From the NCBI GenBank assembly GCA_900771955.1, contig CAAGPW010000199.1:1-5277 (forward strand): a stretch of DNA of 5,277 nucleotides, written 5' to 3'. Source of the stretch: Lachnospiraceae bacterium. Its GTDB lineage: Bacteria; Bacillota; Clostridia; Lachnospirales; Lachnospiraceae. Positions within the stretch are counted from its first letter, which is position 1. Every line of letters begins with the position of its first letter. Of the stretch, positions 1 to 5,277 are shown piece after piece. A program made the translations under genes and the position numbers. The notes below the pieces were generated by a model. It was not told the origin of the DNA. It did not search any database and was given only the letters and a program-made list of their open reading frames with translations.

Positions 1-723
1 CGCAATTTCTGGCGCAGATTCCGCGAGGCGGTAAAAAAAGAAAACCCGGAGGCGGTGCTGATCGGGGAAGTGTGGGAAAACGCAAAGACCTGGCTGCGTG
101 GCGATGCCTTTGATTCGGTCATGAATTATGAATTCCGAAGGATCTGCGCGGAATATCTGGCAGAAGGAGAAGCGAATGCAAGGCAGGCGGCGTGGCAGTT
201 CGAACAGATGCGGCTGCGCTATCCGACGAATATCGTAAACGGTCAGCTCAATCTGCTCGACAGCCATGATGTGCCGAGATTCTTATCGCTCTGCGGCGGG
301 GACGTGGCACGTTTGAAACTGGCGTGTGTGCTGCTGCTGCTGATGCCCGGTGTGCCAAGCCTCTTTTACGGAGACGAGCAGAAGATCATGGGGATCACGG
401 AAACAGAGTACCGCAGGGCGATGGTGTGGGAGGATAAGGATTCCCTCTGTGCGTTTATCCTGGAACTGACAGAAATCCGGAAAGCATATGTGGGAGAAAA
501 GACCGCGTACCGTCCAAAGTGGGACTGGATCAAAGACGGGATGTTTGCGTTTGTAAGAGAAAATGCGGACAGCGGATTTACGGCGGTGTTAAATGCCGGA
601 AAGCCGGAGGAAATCGGAAAAATACCGGAAACGGAGATCCTTTTTTCGGATGGATATGAACATGGCATTTTAAAAGAGAATGGATGTCTGATTTTTCAAA
701 ATGGGACGGAGCAGGGAAGATAA
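1..723 (+). CDS. GH13 alpha-glucan hydrolase (neopullulanase/cyclomaltodextrinase-like), 5'-truncated by window edge
   Basis: This is the last 240 residues of a GH13 alpha-amylase-family enzyme. The frame is open from base 1, so the start lies outside the window. The beta-5 motif LIGEVWE carries the general acid/base Glu (codon 67-69). The beta-7 motif LLDSHDVPR carries the transition-state-stabilising Asp (codon 268-270). The nucleophile Asp of beta-4 must lie upstream of base 1. The segments WLRGDAFDSVMNYEFR and GVPSLFYGDE, followed by YRRAMVW, are typical of the neopullulanase/cyclomaltodextrinase/maltogenic amylase group, which hydrolyses alpha-1,4 (and some alpha-1,6) links in maltodextrins, pullulan or cyclodextrins. 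A short beta-sandwich tail follows the barrel. No signal peptide can be judged. The exact substrate is inferred, and a related GH13 subfamily cannot be excluded. The gene converges with a LacI-type repressor gene that may control it. Confidence 0.9.
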   Translation, partial: RNFWRRFREAVKKENPEAVLIGEVWENAKTWLRGDAFDSVMNYEFRRICAEYLAEGEANARQAAWQFEQMRLRYPTNIVNGQLNLLDSHDVPRFLSLCGGDVARLKLACVLLLLMPGVPSLFYGDEQKIMGITETEYRRAMVWEDKDSLCAFILELTEIRKAYVGEKTAYRPKWDWIKDGMFAFVRENADSGFTAVLNAGKPEEIGKIPETEILFSDGYEHGILKENGCLIFQNGTEQGR

Positions 724-740
724 CCCCTGCTCCGCTTTTT
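707..740 (+). terminator. Intrinsic terminator of the GH13 gene, overlapping its stop codon
   Basis: A perfect 10-bp stem (707-716 CGGAGCAGGG pairing with 725-734 CCCTGCTCCG) with an 8-nt loop is followed by CTTTTTCT. The stem begins inside the last codons of the GH13 gene and the TAA stop (721-723) sits in the loop. On the minus strand the same hairpin lies just past the repressor stop codon. There it is followed only by TCCCATTTTG, so it would be a weaker terminator for that convergent gene. Confidence 0.88.
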
Positions 741-1763
741 CTATTCGGATTGATTTTTGGTGGAAGAACGGATGATGAGAGAGGGGAGCGCCGAAAAAGA
801 CTGGATCTGGAATGTTGGATTTTTGATCTTTTTTAACAGGATCGTTGCCGCCTGCTGTCCCATCTCATCCATGTCGATATCAACGACCGTGAGCGGGGGA
901 TCCACCAGCTGCGACAGCGGGTAGTCATCAAAGGTGATGACACCGATGTCGTCCGGGATGGACATGCCGTGCTTTTTGATCGCGCTGACAGCACCCACCG
1001 CGATCTGATTGTTTTCACAGATCACCGCGTCCGGAAGGCAGCTGCCGCGCAGCAGTTCCTCCATCATCTGAAAACCGCTTTCCTTACTGTAGGTACCATA
1101 TTTTAAGAAAGCGGGATCGACGGACAGGCCGCCAAGCTGTAAGGCGGAAGAAAAGCCTTTCAGACGGTGCCTGGAAATCTCGTCGCTCTCAGGGCCTCCG
1201 ATAAAGGCAATCTTTGCGTAGCCGCACCGGGTCAGATATTTCGCTGCCATATCGCCGGAGACATGGTTGTTGATATCAATCCAGCATGCCGTACTGGAAA
1301 ACTGTGGTTTCCCGATGATGACGTGTGGAAATCCGCTCTCTGTGAGCAGGGAGACAAGCGGACGTGAAGTCGCCGAGCCGTGGATCAGAAGTCCGTCCGC
1401 GGATCGTCTGCCGATGATCTCTTTCGCCTTTTTGCAGGCGGTATCCTTGTCCGGAACGCCGATAAAGCTGAAATTATAATTCTTTTCCCGGATCTTATCC
1501 TGCGCACCGCAGAGGATGGCAAACATATGCGGATTGTGAAACGCCACATGCGGTTCCGTGATGGCGAGAAAGATGATGTTCTCGGAGCATTTTCTGGCAA
1601 AATTGCTTGCCTGCGCATTCGGGTGGTAATCTAACTGCTCCATGACCTGAAGTACATGTGCCCGGGTGGCATCCGAGATGGATGGTTTTTCATGGATCAC
1701 TTTGGATACGGTGGCGATGGAAACGCCCGCCTCTTTTGCGACATCTTTGATCGTAATGTTCAT
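741..1763 (-). CDS. LacI/GalR-family transcriptional repressor
   Basis: This is a 340-residue DNA-binding repressor of the usual family length. The N-terminus MNITIKDVAKEAGVSIATVS is the diagnostic LacI helix-turn-helix (about residues 3-25), followed by the hinge region DYHPNAQASNFARK (about 45-58). The rest is a periplasmic-binding-protein-like sensor domain, with AVICENNQIAVGA, a downstream ITFDDYPL and a final DMDEMGQQAATILL. The start is set by the HTH at the ATG read from 1763. The frame stays open upstream to 2033, but those extra 90 residues precede the canonical N-terminus and run into prfB. A modest Shine-Dalgarno (AGGCAGGGA) lies upstream. The hinge is unusual: the Leu that normally intercalates into the operator aligns with Phe55. 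The gene converges with the GH13 gene, so an alpha-glucan breakdown product is a plausible effector, though this is inferred only from position. Confidence 0.93.
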   Translation of the reverse strand: MNITIKDVAKEAGVSIATVSKVIHEKPSISDATRAHVLQVMEQLDYHPNAQASNFARKCSENIIFLAITEPHVAFHNPHMFAILCGAQDKIREKNYNFSFIGVPDKDTACKKAKEIIGRRSADGLLIHGSATSRPLVSLLTESGFPHVIIGKPQFSSTACWIDINNHVSGDMAAKYLTRCGYAKIAFIGGPESDEISRHRLKGFSSALQLGGLSVDPAFLKYGTYSKESGFQMMEELLRGSCLPDAVICENNQIAVGAVSAIKKHGMSIPDDIGVITFDDYPLSQLVDPPLTVVDIDMDEMGQQAATILLKKIKNPTFQIQSFSALPSLIIRSSTKNQSE

Positions 1764-1797
1764 CTGATTCCCTGCCTTTTCGTCTGTTCTGTCATTT

Positions 1798-1826
1798 ATG
1801 GTATGCTTTTTGCCGGAAAAAATCAA
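1798..1826 (-). promoter_or_regulatory. Candidate sigma-A promoter of the LacI-family gene
   Basis: Reading the minus strand, TTGATT (1826-1821) and TACCAT (1803-1798) are separated by 17 bases. Each box matches four of six consensus positions. The predicted start of transcription would leave a leader of roughly 30 bases before the ATG at 1763. It is placed sensibly but is weak, and other pairings in this A/T-rich stretch are possible. Confidence 0.4.
1807..1822. promoter_or_regulatory. Candidate operator palindrome with central CG
   Basis: TTTTTGCCGGAAAAAA is a 16-bp palindrome centred on CCGG with a single mismatched pair. LacI-family operators are usually palindromes with a central CG, and this one falls in the spacer of the candidate repressor promoter, so autoregulation is possible. 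Against this, the common half-site order is A-rich left and T-rich right of the CG, opposite to what is seen here. The site is therefore tentative. Confidence 0.25.
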
Positions 1827-1835
1827 GCAAAAGGA

Positions 1836-1858
1836 GGTTTGTCCGCCGTTGACGAACC
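1836..1858. promoter_or_regulatory. Imperfect inverted repeat over the prfB -35 box
   Basis: GGTTTGTC (1836-1843) and GACGAACC (1851-1858) form an 8-bp inverted repeat with one mismatch around a 7-base centre. The right half includes the -35 hexamer of the rightward promoter, so a protein bound here would compete with RNA polymerase. It may equally be chance, and no matching known operator is recognised. Confidence 0.25.
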
Positions 1859-1877
1859 AGCACAATACCGATATAAT
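1849..1877 (+). promoter_or_regulatory. Sigma-A promoter of prfB
   Basis: TTGACG (1849-1854) and a perfect TATAAT (1872-1877) are separated by exactly 17 bases, which matches the housekeeping consensus at 11 of 12 positions. Transcription would start near 1884, giving a leader of about 53 nt before the prfB GTG. This is the strongest promoter visible in the window and probably serves the downstream genes as well. Confidence 0.85.
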
Positions 1878-1892
1878 GAAACGGTAAGAATC

Positions 1893-1910
1893 CCCCTGAT
1901 CCATCAGGGG
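1893..1910 (+). other. Hairpin in the prfB 5' leader
   Basis: CCCCTGAT and ATCAGGGG are perfect inverted repeats separated by CC. In RNA this can form a seven-pair stem with a four-base loop. It lies just after the predicted transcription start. No U-tract follows, so it is not an intrinsic terminator. It could stabilise the 5' end of the transcript or modulate translation. The A/G-rich AGGGGAGG partly within its right arm is too far from the GTG to act as the ribosome binding site. Confidence 0.5.
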
Positions 1911-1927
1911 AGGAAAAAAAGAAAGCT

Positions 1928-1933
1928 GGTGAT
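1928..1933 (+). promoter_or_regulatory. Ribosome binding site of prfB (GGTGAT type)
   Basis: GGTGAT, three bases before the GTG at 1937, matches the downstream half of the full anti-Shine-Dalgarno complement (AAGGAGGTGAT). Pairing here places the start codon at the normal distance. It supports GTG 1937 as the start. No other ATG, GTG or TTG occurs in that frame between the upstream stop (1877-1879) and 1937. Confidence 0.55.
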
Positions 1934-1936
1934 TCT

Positions 1937-3065
1937 GTGGTAGAATTAGATTCGTATAAAGTAAAACTGAATTCTTACAAAAGTCCGCTGCAGGAAGTGA
2001 GGGATTCACTTTGACCTCGCTAACAAGGATCAAAGGATAGAAGAATTAGAAAAAGAAATGGAAGCTCCGGGCTTCTGGGATGACGTGGAAGGCTCCCAGA
2101 AAAAAATGAAGGAGCTGAAGAGTTTAAAGGATGACGTTGCGGTCTATGCCGGACTCGAGGAAAAATTCGAAGACATCGAGACACTGATCGAGATGGGAGA
2201 AGAGGAAAATGACCCGGATCTCATTCCGGAAGTAGAAGAAGCGATGACGGAATTTGAGGAGGCATTTGAAAAGATCCGCATCAAGACACTGCTCTCGGAG
2301 CGATACGACAAAAACAATGCGATCGTGTCCCTACACGCCGGAGCCGGTGGTACCGAGTCCTGCGACTGGTGCCAGATGCTGTACCGCATGTATACCAGAT
2401 GGGCGGCAGACAAGGGATTTTCCGTTGAGGTGCTTGATTCTCTGGACGGAGACGAGGCAGGGATCAAGTCCATCACCTTCCAGGTGGATGGTGAGAATGC
2501 CTACGGGTATTTAAAATCCGAGCACGGCGTACATCGTCTGGTGCGTATTTCCCCGTTCAACGCGGCAGGAAAAAGACAGACTTCGTTCGTGTCCTGTGAT
2601 GTGATGCCGGATATTGAGGAAGATATCGACATCGAGGTAAAAGATGAAGATATCCGTATCGATACCTATCGCTCAAGCGGAGCCGGTGGACAGCACATCA
2701 ACAAGACTTCGTCGGCGATCCGTATCACCCACTTCCCGACCGGAATCGTGGTGACCTGTCAGAATGAGCGTTCCCAGCATATGAATAAAGATAAGGCAAT
2801 GCAGATGTTAAAGGCAAAGTTATATCTGTTAAAACAGCAGGAGAACGCAGACAAGGCGGCAGATATCCGTGGCGAAGTGACAGAGATCGGCTGGGGTAAC
2901 CAGATCCGTTCCTACGTCATGCAGCCGTACACGATGGTCAAGGATCACAGAACCGGTGTTGAAACCGGAAATGTGGATGCGGTCATGGACGGATCGATCG
3001 ATCTTTTTATCAATGGCTATTTAAAGTGGCTTTCACTTGGAAGGCCGGATGTAAAAGCAGAGTAG
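1937..3065 (+). CDS. prfB: Peptide chain release factor 2 (RF2), with programmed +1 frameshift
   Basis: RF2 is a class I release factor that recognises UGA and UAA in the ribosomal A site and triggers peptide hydrolysis. The first 25 codons (GTG start, VVELDSYKVKLNSYKSPLQE onward) reach CTT at 2009-2011, followed by an in-frame TGA. A +1 shift skips T2012 and continues in the next frame as DLANKDQRIEELEKEMEAPG to TAG at 3063, giving 375 residues, close to the usual family length. The stop-codon-reading tripeptide SPF is at residues 205-207 and the catalytic GGQ at 250-252, the same numbering as E. coli RF2. Residue 246 is Ser, where E. coli K-12 has Thr. The N-terminal part is a charged helical domain. 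Expression is expected to be autoregulated by the frameshift. The next gene starts 15 bases after the stop. Identification is secure. The exact start is slightly less so. Confidence 0.96.
2000..2015 (+). promoter_or_regulatory. prfB programmed +1 frameshift site
   Basis: The sequence AGGGATTCACTTTGAC holds all parts of the classic RF2 recoding signal. AGGG is an internal Shine-Dalgarno at the same codon position as in E. coli (AGG GGG TAT CTT TGA C). It is followed by the slippery CTT, then the in-frame TGA with a following C, a poor termination context. When RF2 is scarce the ribosome pauses at TGA, slips forward one base and reads GAC, so more RF2 is made. The two frames join exactly as homologous RF2 proteins require. 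Confidence 0.95.
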
Positions 3066-3066
3066 G

Positions 3067-3073
3067 AAAGGAG
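3067..3073 (+). promoter_or_regulatory. Ribosome binding site for the TIM44-like gene
   Basis: AAAGGAG ends seven bases before the GTG at 3081, a standard spacing. It decides in favour of the GTG start, from which translation opens directly with the predicted membrane segment. Confidence 0.75.
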
Positions 3074-3080
3074 TGGCGCG

Positions 3081-3809
3081 GTGAAACTTATCGTTGCACT
3101 TGTGATTCTTATCATTCTGATCGGAGCGCTCTGCTATGCGAAAAAGAAATTAAGGGAGCTTTCGCTTCAGCTGTTTGGAACAGAATCCATACAGGAAGGG
3201 CTGGAAAGGCAGGCGGATGAACTGGCGCTTACCCCAAAATCCGTCTGCGGGATGACAAGGCTCTTAGAGCCGCAGATCGAAAAAGATTTCCCGGAATTTA
3301 ACTGGAGGGAGTTCTGTGCGCGTGCAGAGAATATGCTGTTGTCAGCCTTTGCTGCGATACAGGATCAGAACGCAAGACTTTTAAGAGAGGCATCCGAGAC
3401 GGTAAAAGCGCAGGTGGAAAATCAAATCCAGTCTGACCGGGAAAACGGTATTTCGGAAATATATGAGCGTGCGAGGGTCCATCAGACAGAAATTGCGCGT
3501 TATGAGAAAAAGAACGGGACGTGTATGATCACGCTACAGAGCGCCGTGGAATATCTGCATTATTCCAGCAAAGACGGAAAAGTGGTAAAGGGCGATGAAA
3601 AGCGCCTTACACAGACCAGATACAACACGGAACTTATGTATATACAGGATGCGGCAAAATTCGGGGAAGCAGATTCCTGCGGGGTCAATTGCCCGAACTG
3701 CGGAGCACCGGTCACATCCCTTGGCGCAAAGCACTGTGAATACTGCGGGGCAGCGCTGACCCCGGTCAATGTGAACGTATGGAGCCTCGAACGATTTTAT
3801 GAAGTGTAG
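3081..3809 (+). CDS. Membrane-anchored TIM44-like domain protein with C-terminal zinc ribbon
   Basis: This 242-residue protein starts at GTG. Residues 1-20 (MKLIVALVILIILIGALCYA) are a single strongly hydrophobic helix followed by KKK, which suggests an N-terminal membrane anchor with the rest in the cytoplasm, although a signal-anchor orientation cannot be proven. Residues about 40-200 resemble bacterial TIM44-like domains (an NTF2-like fold), with an amphipathic stretch including LLEPQIEKDFPEFNWREFCA and an alpha/beta body. The domain call rests on overall pattern and is not certain. A zinc ribbon follows, CPNC (Cys204, Cys207) and CEYC (Cys219, Cys222), and the protein ends VNVWSLERFYEV. 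Mitochondrial TIM44 tethers the import motor to the inner membrane, but the function of bacterial relatives of this type is largely unknown. The gene lies 15 bp after prfB and 45 bp before the SPFH gene, consistent with an operon. Confidence 0.75.
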   Translation: MKLIVALVILIILIGALCYAKKKLRELSLQLFGTESIQEGLERQADELALTPKSVCGMTRLLEPQIEKDFPEFNWREFCARAENMLLSAFAAIQDQNARLLREASETVKAQVENQIQSDRENGISEIYERARVHQTEIARYEKKNGTCMITLQSAVEYLHYSSKDGKVVKGDEKRLTQTRYNTELMYIQDAAKFGEADSCGVNCPNCGAPVTSLGAKHCEYCGAALTPVNVNVWSLERFYEV

Positions 3810-3854
3810 AAGATCAGATTACATAAGAAGCAATTTAAAAAAGGAGAATGAAAA

Positions 3855-5147
3855 ATGGGCTTAATAAAGGCAGTAACAACAGCAATCGGAAAAACCTTTG
3901 CGGATCAGTGGTTAGAGGTATTTGAGCCGGGCGATATGGGAGACCAGACTGTTTTTACGAGCGGTGTGAGAATCCGTAAGGGCAGTAATGTAAAAGGAAC
4001 GGATAATACCGTTTCCAACGGTTCCGTGATCCATGTATATGAAAACCAGTTCATGATGGTCGTGGACGGAGGAAAGATCGTGGATTATACAGCAGAACCG
4101 GGTTATTTTACCGTGGATAATTCTTCTCTGCCGTCTTTATTTAACGGACAGCTCGGGGAAAGTGTAAAAGAGACGTTCCAGCGGGTAAAATATGGCGGTG
4201 AGACACCGAGAGAGCAGAAAGTATTTTACATAAATCTTCAGGAGATCAAGGGAATCAAATTCGGCACGAGAAATCCGATCAACTATTTTGATAATTTCTA
4301 TAATGCGGAGCTTTTCCTGCGCGCACACGGTACATATTCGATCAAGATCGTGGAACCGCTTCGGTTTTATGCGGAGGCAGTGCCGAGAAATAAAGATCAT
4401 GTCGAGATCACGGAGATCAATGAACAGTATATTTCAGAGTTTTTAGAGGCACTTCAGTCATCGATCAACCAGATGTCTGCGGATGGCATCCGTATTTCCC
4501 ATGTGGCATCCAAGGGCATGGAACTTGGAAACTACATGGAGAAGGCCCTCGATGAGAAATGGAACACACTCCGCGGTATGGAGATCCAGTCCGTCGGAAT
4601 CGCAAGTATTTCCTATGATGAAGAGTCCCAGAAGCTGATCAATATGCGTAACCAGGGTGCGATGTTAAGTGACCCGGGTGTCCGCGAAGGCTATGTGCAG
4701 GGTGCCCTTGCAAGAGGCATGGAGGCCGCAGGTTCCAATGCAAACGGCGCGATGGCTGGCTTTATGGGTGTCGGCATGGGTATGAATGCGACCGGAAATA
4801 TGATGGGGGCGGCATCGGCAGCCAATATGCAGCAGATGCAGATGAACCAGGCAAATCAGGCAGTGGCCGGTCAGGCAACTGTACAGACAGCAGGAGTGTC
4901 AGGGGCAGCAGCAGGTGCAGCTGGCTGGACATGTGGGTGCGGTCATGTGAATACCGGAAAATTCTGCTCGGAGTGCGGAAAACCGAAGCCGGAGGCGGCA
5001 GAGTGGACGTGCGAGTGCGGTCATGTGAACACCGGAAAATTCTGTTCGGAGTGCGGAAAACCGAAGCCGGCAGCAGAGTGGAAGTGTGAATGTGGTCATG
5101 TGAACACCGGAAAGTTCTGTTCCGAGTGTGGAAAGACACGCCCATAA
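3855..5147 (+). CDS. SPFH/YdjI-like (virion core-like) protein with three C-terminal zinc ribbons
   Basis: This 430-residue protein starts at an ATG with AAGGAG eight bases upstream and ends with tandem TAA TAA stops. Residues 1 to about 290 match the SPFH/Band-7-like family often annotated as virion core protein and represented by B. subtilis YdjI. Recognisable parts are MGLIKAV, FADQWLEVFEPGDMG, the GYFTVDN and EIKGIKFGTRNPI segments, and a helical stretch around YISEFLEALQSSINQMSADG. Residues 294-357 are a Met/Ala/Gly/Gln-rich low-complexity linker. Residues 358-430 are three near-identical zinc ribbons, each WxCxCGHVNTGKFCSECGK. There is no signal peptide or clear transmembrane helix, so it is probably cytoplasmic and associates with membranes as an oligomer or scaffold. 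B. subtilis YdjI belongs to the PspA-linked ydjFGHI membrane-stress operon. Here the partner is a TIM44-like protein and no pspA gene is in view. The role is inferred. Confidence 0.87.
   Translation: MGLIKAVTTAIGKTFADQWLEVFEPGDMGDQTVFTSGVRIRKGSNVKGTDNTVSNGSVIHVYENQFMMVVDGGKIVDYTAEPGYFTVDNSSLPSLFNGQLGESVKETFQRVKYGGETPREQKVFYINLQEIKGIKFGTRNPINYFDNFYNAELFLRAHGTYSIKIVEPLRFYAEAVPRNKDHVEITEINEQYISEFLEALQSSINQMSADGIRISHVASKGMELGNYMEKALDEKWNTLRGMEIQSVGIASISYDEESQKLINMRNQGAMLSDPGVREGYVQGALARGMEAAGSNANGAMAGFMGVGMGMNATGNMMGAASAANMQQMQMNQANQAVAGQATVQTAGVSGAAAGAAGWTCGCGHVNTGKFCSECGKPKPEAAEWTCECGHVNTGKFCSECGKPKPAAEWKCECGHVNTGKFCSECGKTRP
4926..5144 (+). repeat. Three tandem zinc-ribbon coding repeats
   Basis: The units begin at 4926, 5004 and 5079, with lengths of 78, 75 and 66 bp (residues 358, 384 and 409). 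Units 1 and 2 differ at five of their first 66 bases, of which only one change (GGG to GAG) alters the protein. Units 2 and 3 differ at eight of the first 57 bases, again with only one protein change (Thr to Lys). Each unit keeps a C-x-C-G-H and an F-C-x-x-C-G-K pair, consistent with one zinc site per unit. The tandem copies arose by duplication and have been kept under strong protein-level constraint. Confidence 0.92.
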
Positions 5148-5175
5148 TAAAAAAGAAAAATAACAGACAAAAAAG

Positions 5176-5201
5176 CGGGATGCGAAGATGCATCCCGTTT
5201 T
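5176..5201 (+). terminator. Intrinsic terminator after the SPFH gene
   Basis: CGGGATGC (5176-5183) pairs perfectly with GCATCCCG (5190-5197) around the loop GAAGAT and is followed by TTTTCTT. An A-run precedes the left arm, so it might also work on the minus strand. It closes the likely prfB-TIM44-SPFH transcription unit. Confidence 0.88.
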
Positions 5202-5202
5202 C

Positions 5203-5273
5203 TTACGCTATAGGAAAGACCTCGTTACGTTAATGGGATAAAGAATGTAATTATGATCTTTCCTATGGCGTAA
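5203..5273. repeat. 71-bp element with 17-bp imperfect inverted repeats
   Basis: TTACGCTATAGGAAAGA (5203-5219) and TCTTTCCTATGGCGTAA (5257-5273) are inverted repeats matching at 16 of 17 positions, the odd pair being a G-T wobble in RNA. They enclose 37 bases with no coding potential, which include the direct repeat CGTTACGTTA. It begins immediately after the terminator and reaches nearly to the window edge. It may be a dispersed palindromic repeat or MITE-like element, a second terminator-like structure without a T-tract, or a structured RNA. No known family is recognised. Confidence 0.6.
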
Positions 5274-5277
5274 AAGC

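Noticed and set aside
1893..1910. Hairpin as an intrinsic terminator or riboswitch
   Set aside because: No T-tract follows on the plus strand, the minus-strand flank is weak, and the leader is too short for a known riboswitch.
1380..1943. Plus-strand open frames opposite the LacI gene
   Set aside because: They are shadows of the repressor reading frame, without plausible starts or family features.
1937..2014. prfB as a pseudogene because of the in-frame TGA at codon 26
   Set aside because: The TGA sits in a complete RF2 recoding site and the downstream frame joins exactly as in known RF2 proteins.
1764..2033. N-terminal extension of the LacI-family frame by 90 residues
   Set aside because: It precedes the canonical MNITIKDVAKEAG start, has no homology-like features and overlaps the prfB promoter and coding start.
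3810..3854. Separate promoter for the SPFH gene
   Set aside because: The gap holds a ribosome binding site but no convincing -35/-10 pair.
4926..5144. CRISPR-like or mobile repeat array
   Set aside because: The repeats are contiguous, in frame, encode zinc ribbons and have no spacers.
4762..5193. Minus-strand open frame of 143 residues opposite the zinc ribbons
   Set aside because: It is antisense to a well supported gene, is made of repeat shadow sequence and has no ribosome binding site or recognisable domain.

Overview
The window looks like chromosomal DNA from a Firmicute, most likely a Clostridia/Lachnospiraceae-type gut anaerobe. This rests on the residues of the release factor 2 N-terminus, the A/G-rich ribosome binding sites, the LacI subtype and the TIM44-like plus SPFH/zinc-ribbon gene pair. 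The taxon is an inference, because no rRNA or other direct marker is present.

Layout from left to right. (1) Bases 1-723 (+) hold the C-terminal 240 residues of a GH13 alpha-glucan hydrolase of the neopullulanase/cyclomaltodextrinase type. It ends in an intrinsic terminator whose loop contains the stop codon. (2) A convergent LacI-family repressor lies on the minus strand (741-1763). (3) A 173-bp divergent intergenic region (1764-1936) carries a near-consensus sigma-A promoter facing right (TTGACG-17-TATAAT), a weaker candidate promoter for the repressor, two imperfect palindromes and a 5'-UTR hairpin. (4) prfB (1937-3065, +) encodes peptide chain release factor 2. It is split into two frames by the classic autoregulatory +1 frameshift site CTT-TGA-C, so the gene is intact although a simple ORF search sees only its second part. 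(5) Fifteen bases later comes a membrane-anchored TIM44-like protein with a C-terminal zinc ribbon (3081-3809, +). (6) Next is an SPFH/YdjI-like protein with a Met/Ala/Gly/Gln-rich linker and three tandem zinc ribbons (3855-5147, +). It is followed by a strong terminator and, at the window edge, a 71-bp element with 17-bp imperfect inverted repeats.

Functionally there are two units. The glycoside hydrolase and the LacI repressor suggest a locally controlled alpha-glucan utilisation locus extending to the left. The prfB-TIM44-SPFH genes are in one direction with short gaps and no visible internal terminator, so they may share a transcript. RF2 makes its own level depend on UGA termination. The two downstream proteins, one membrane-anchored and one a predicted scaffold, both carry C-terminal zinc ribbons and may work together at the membrane. 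That pair is the least understood part of the window.
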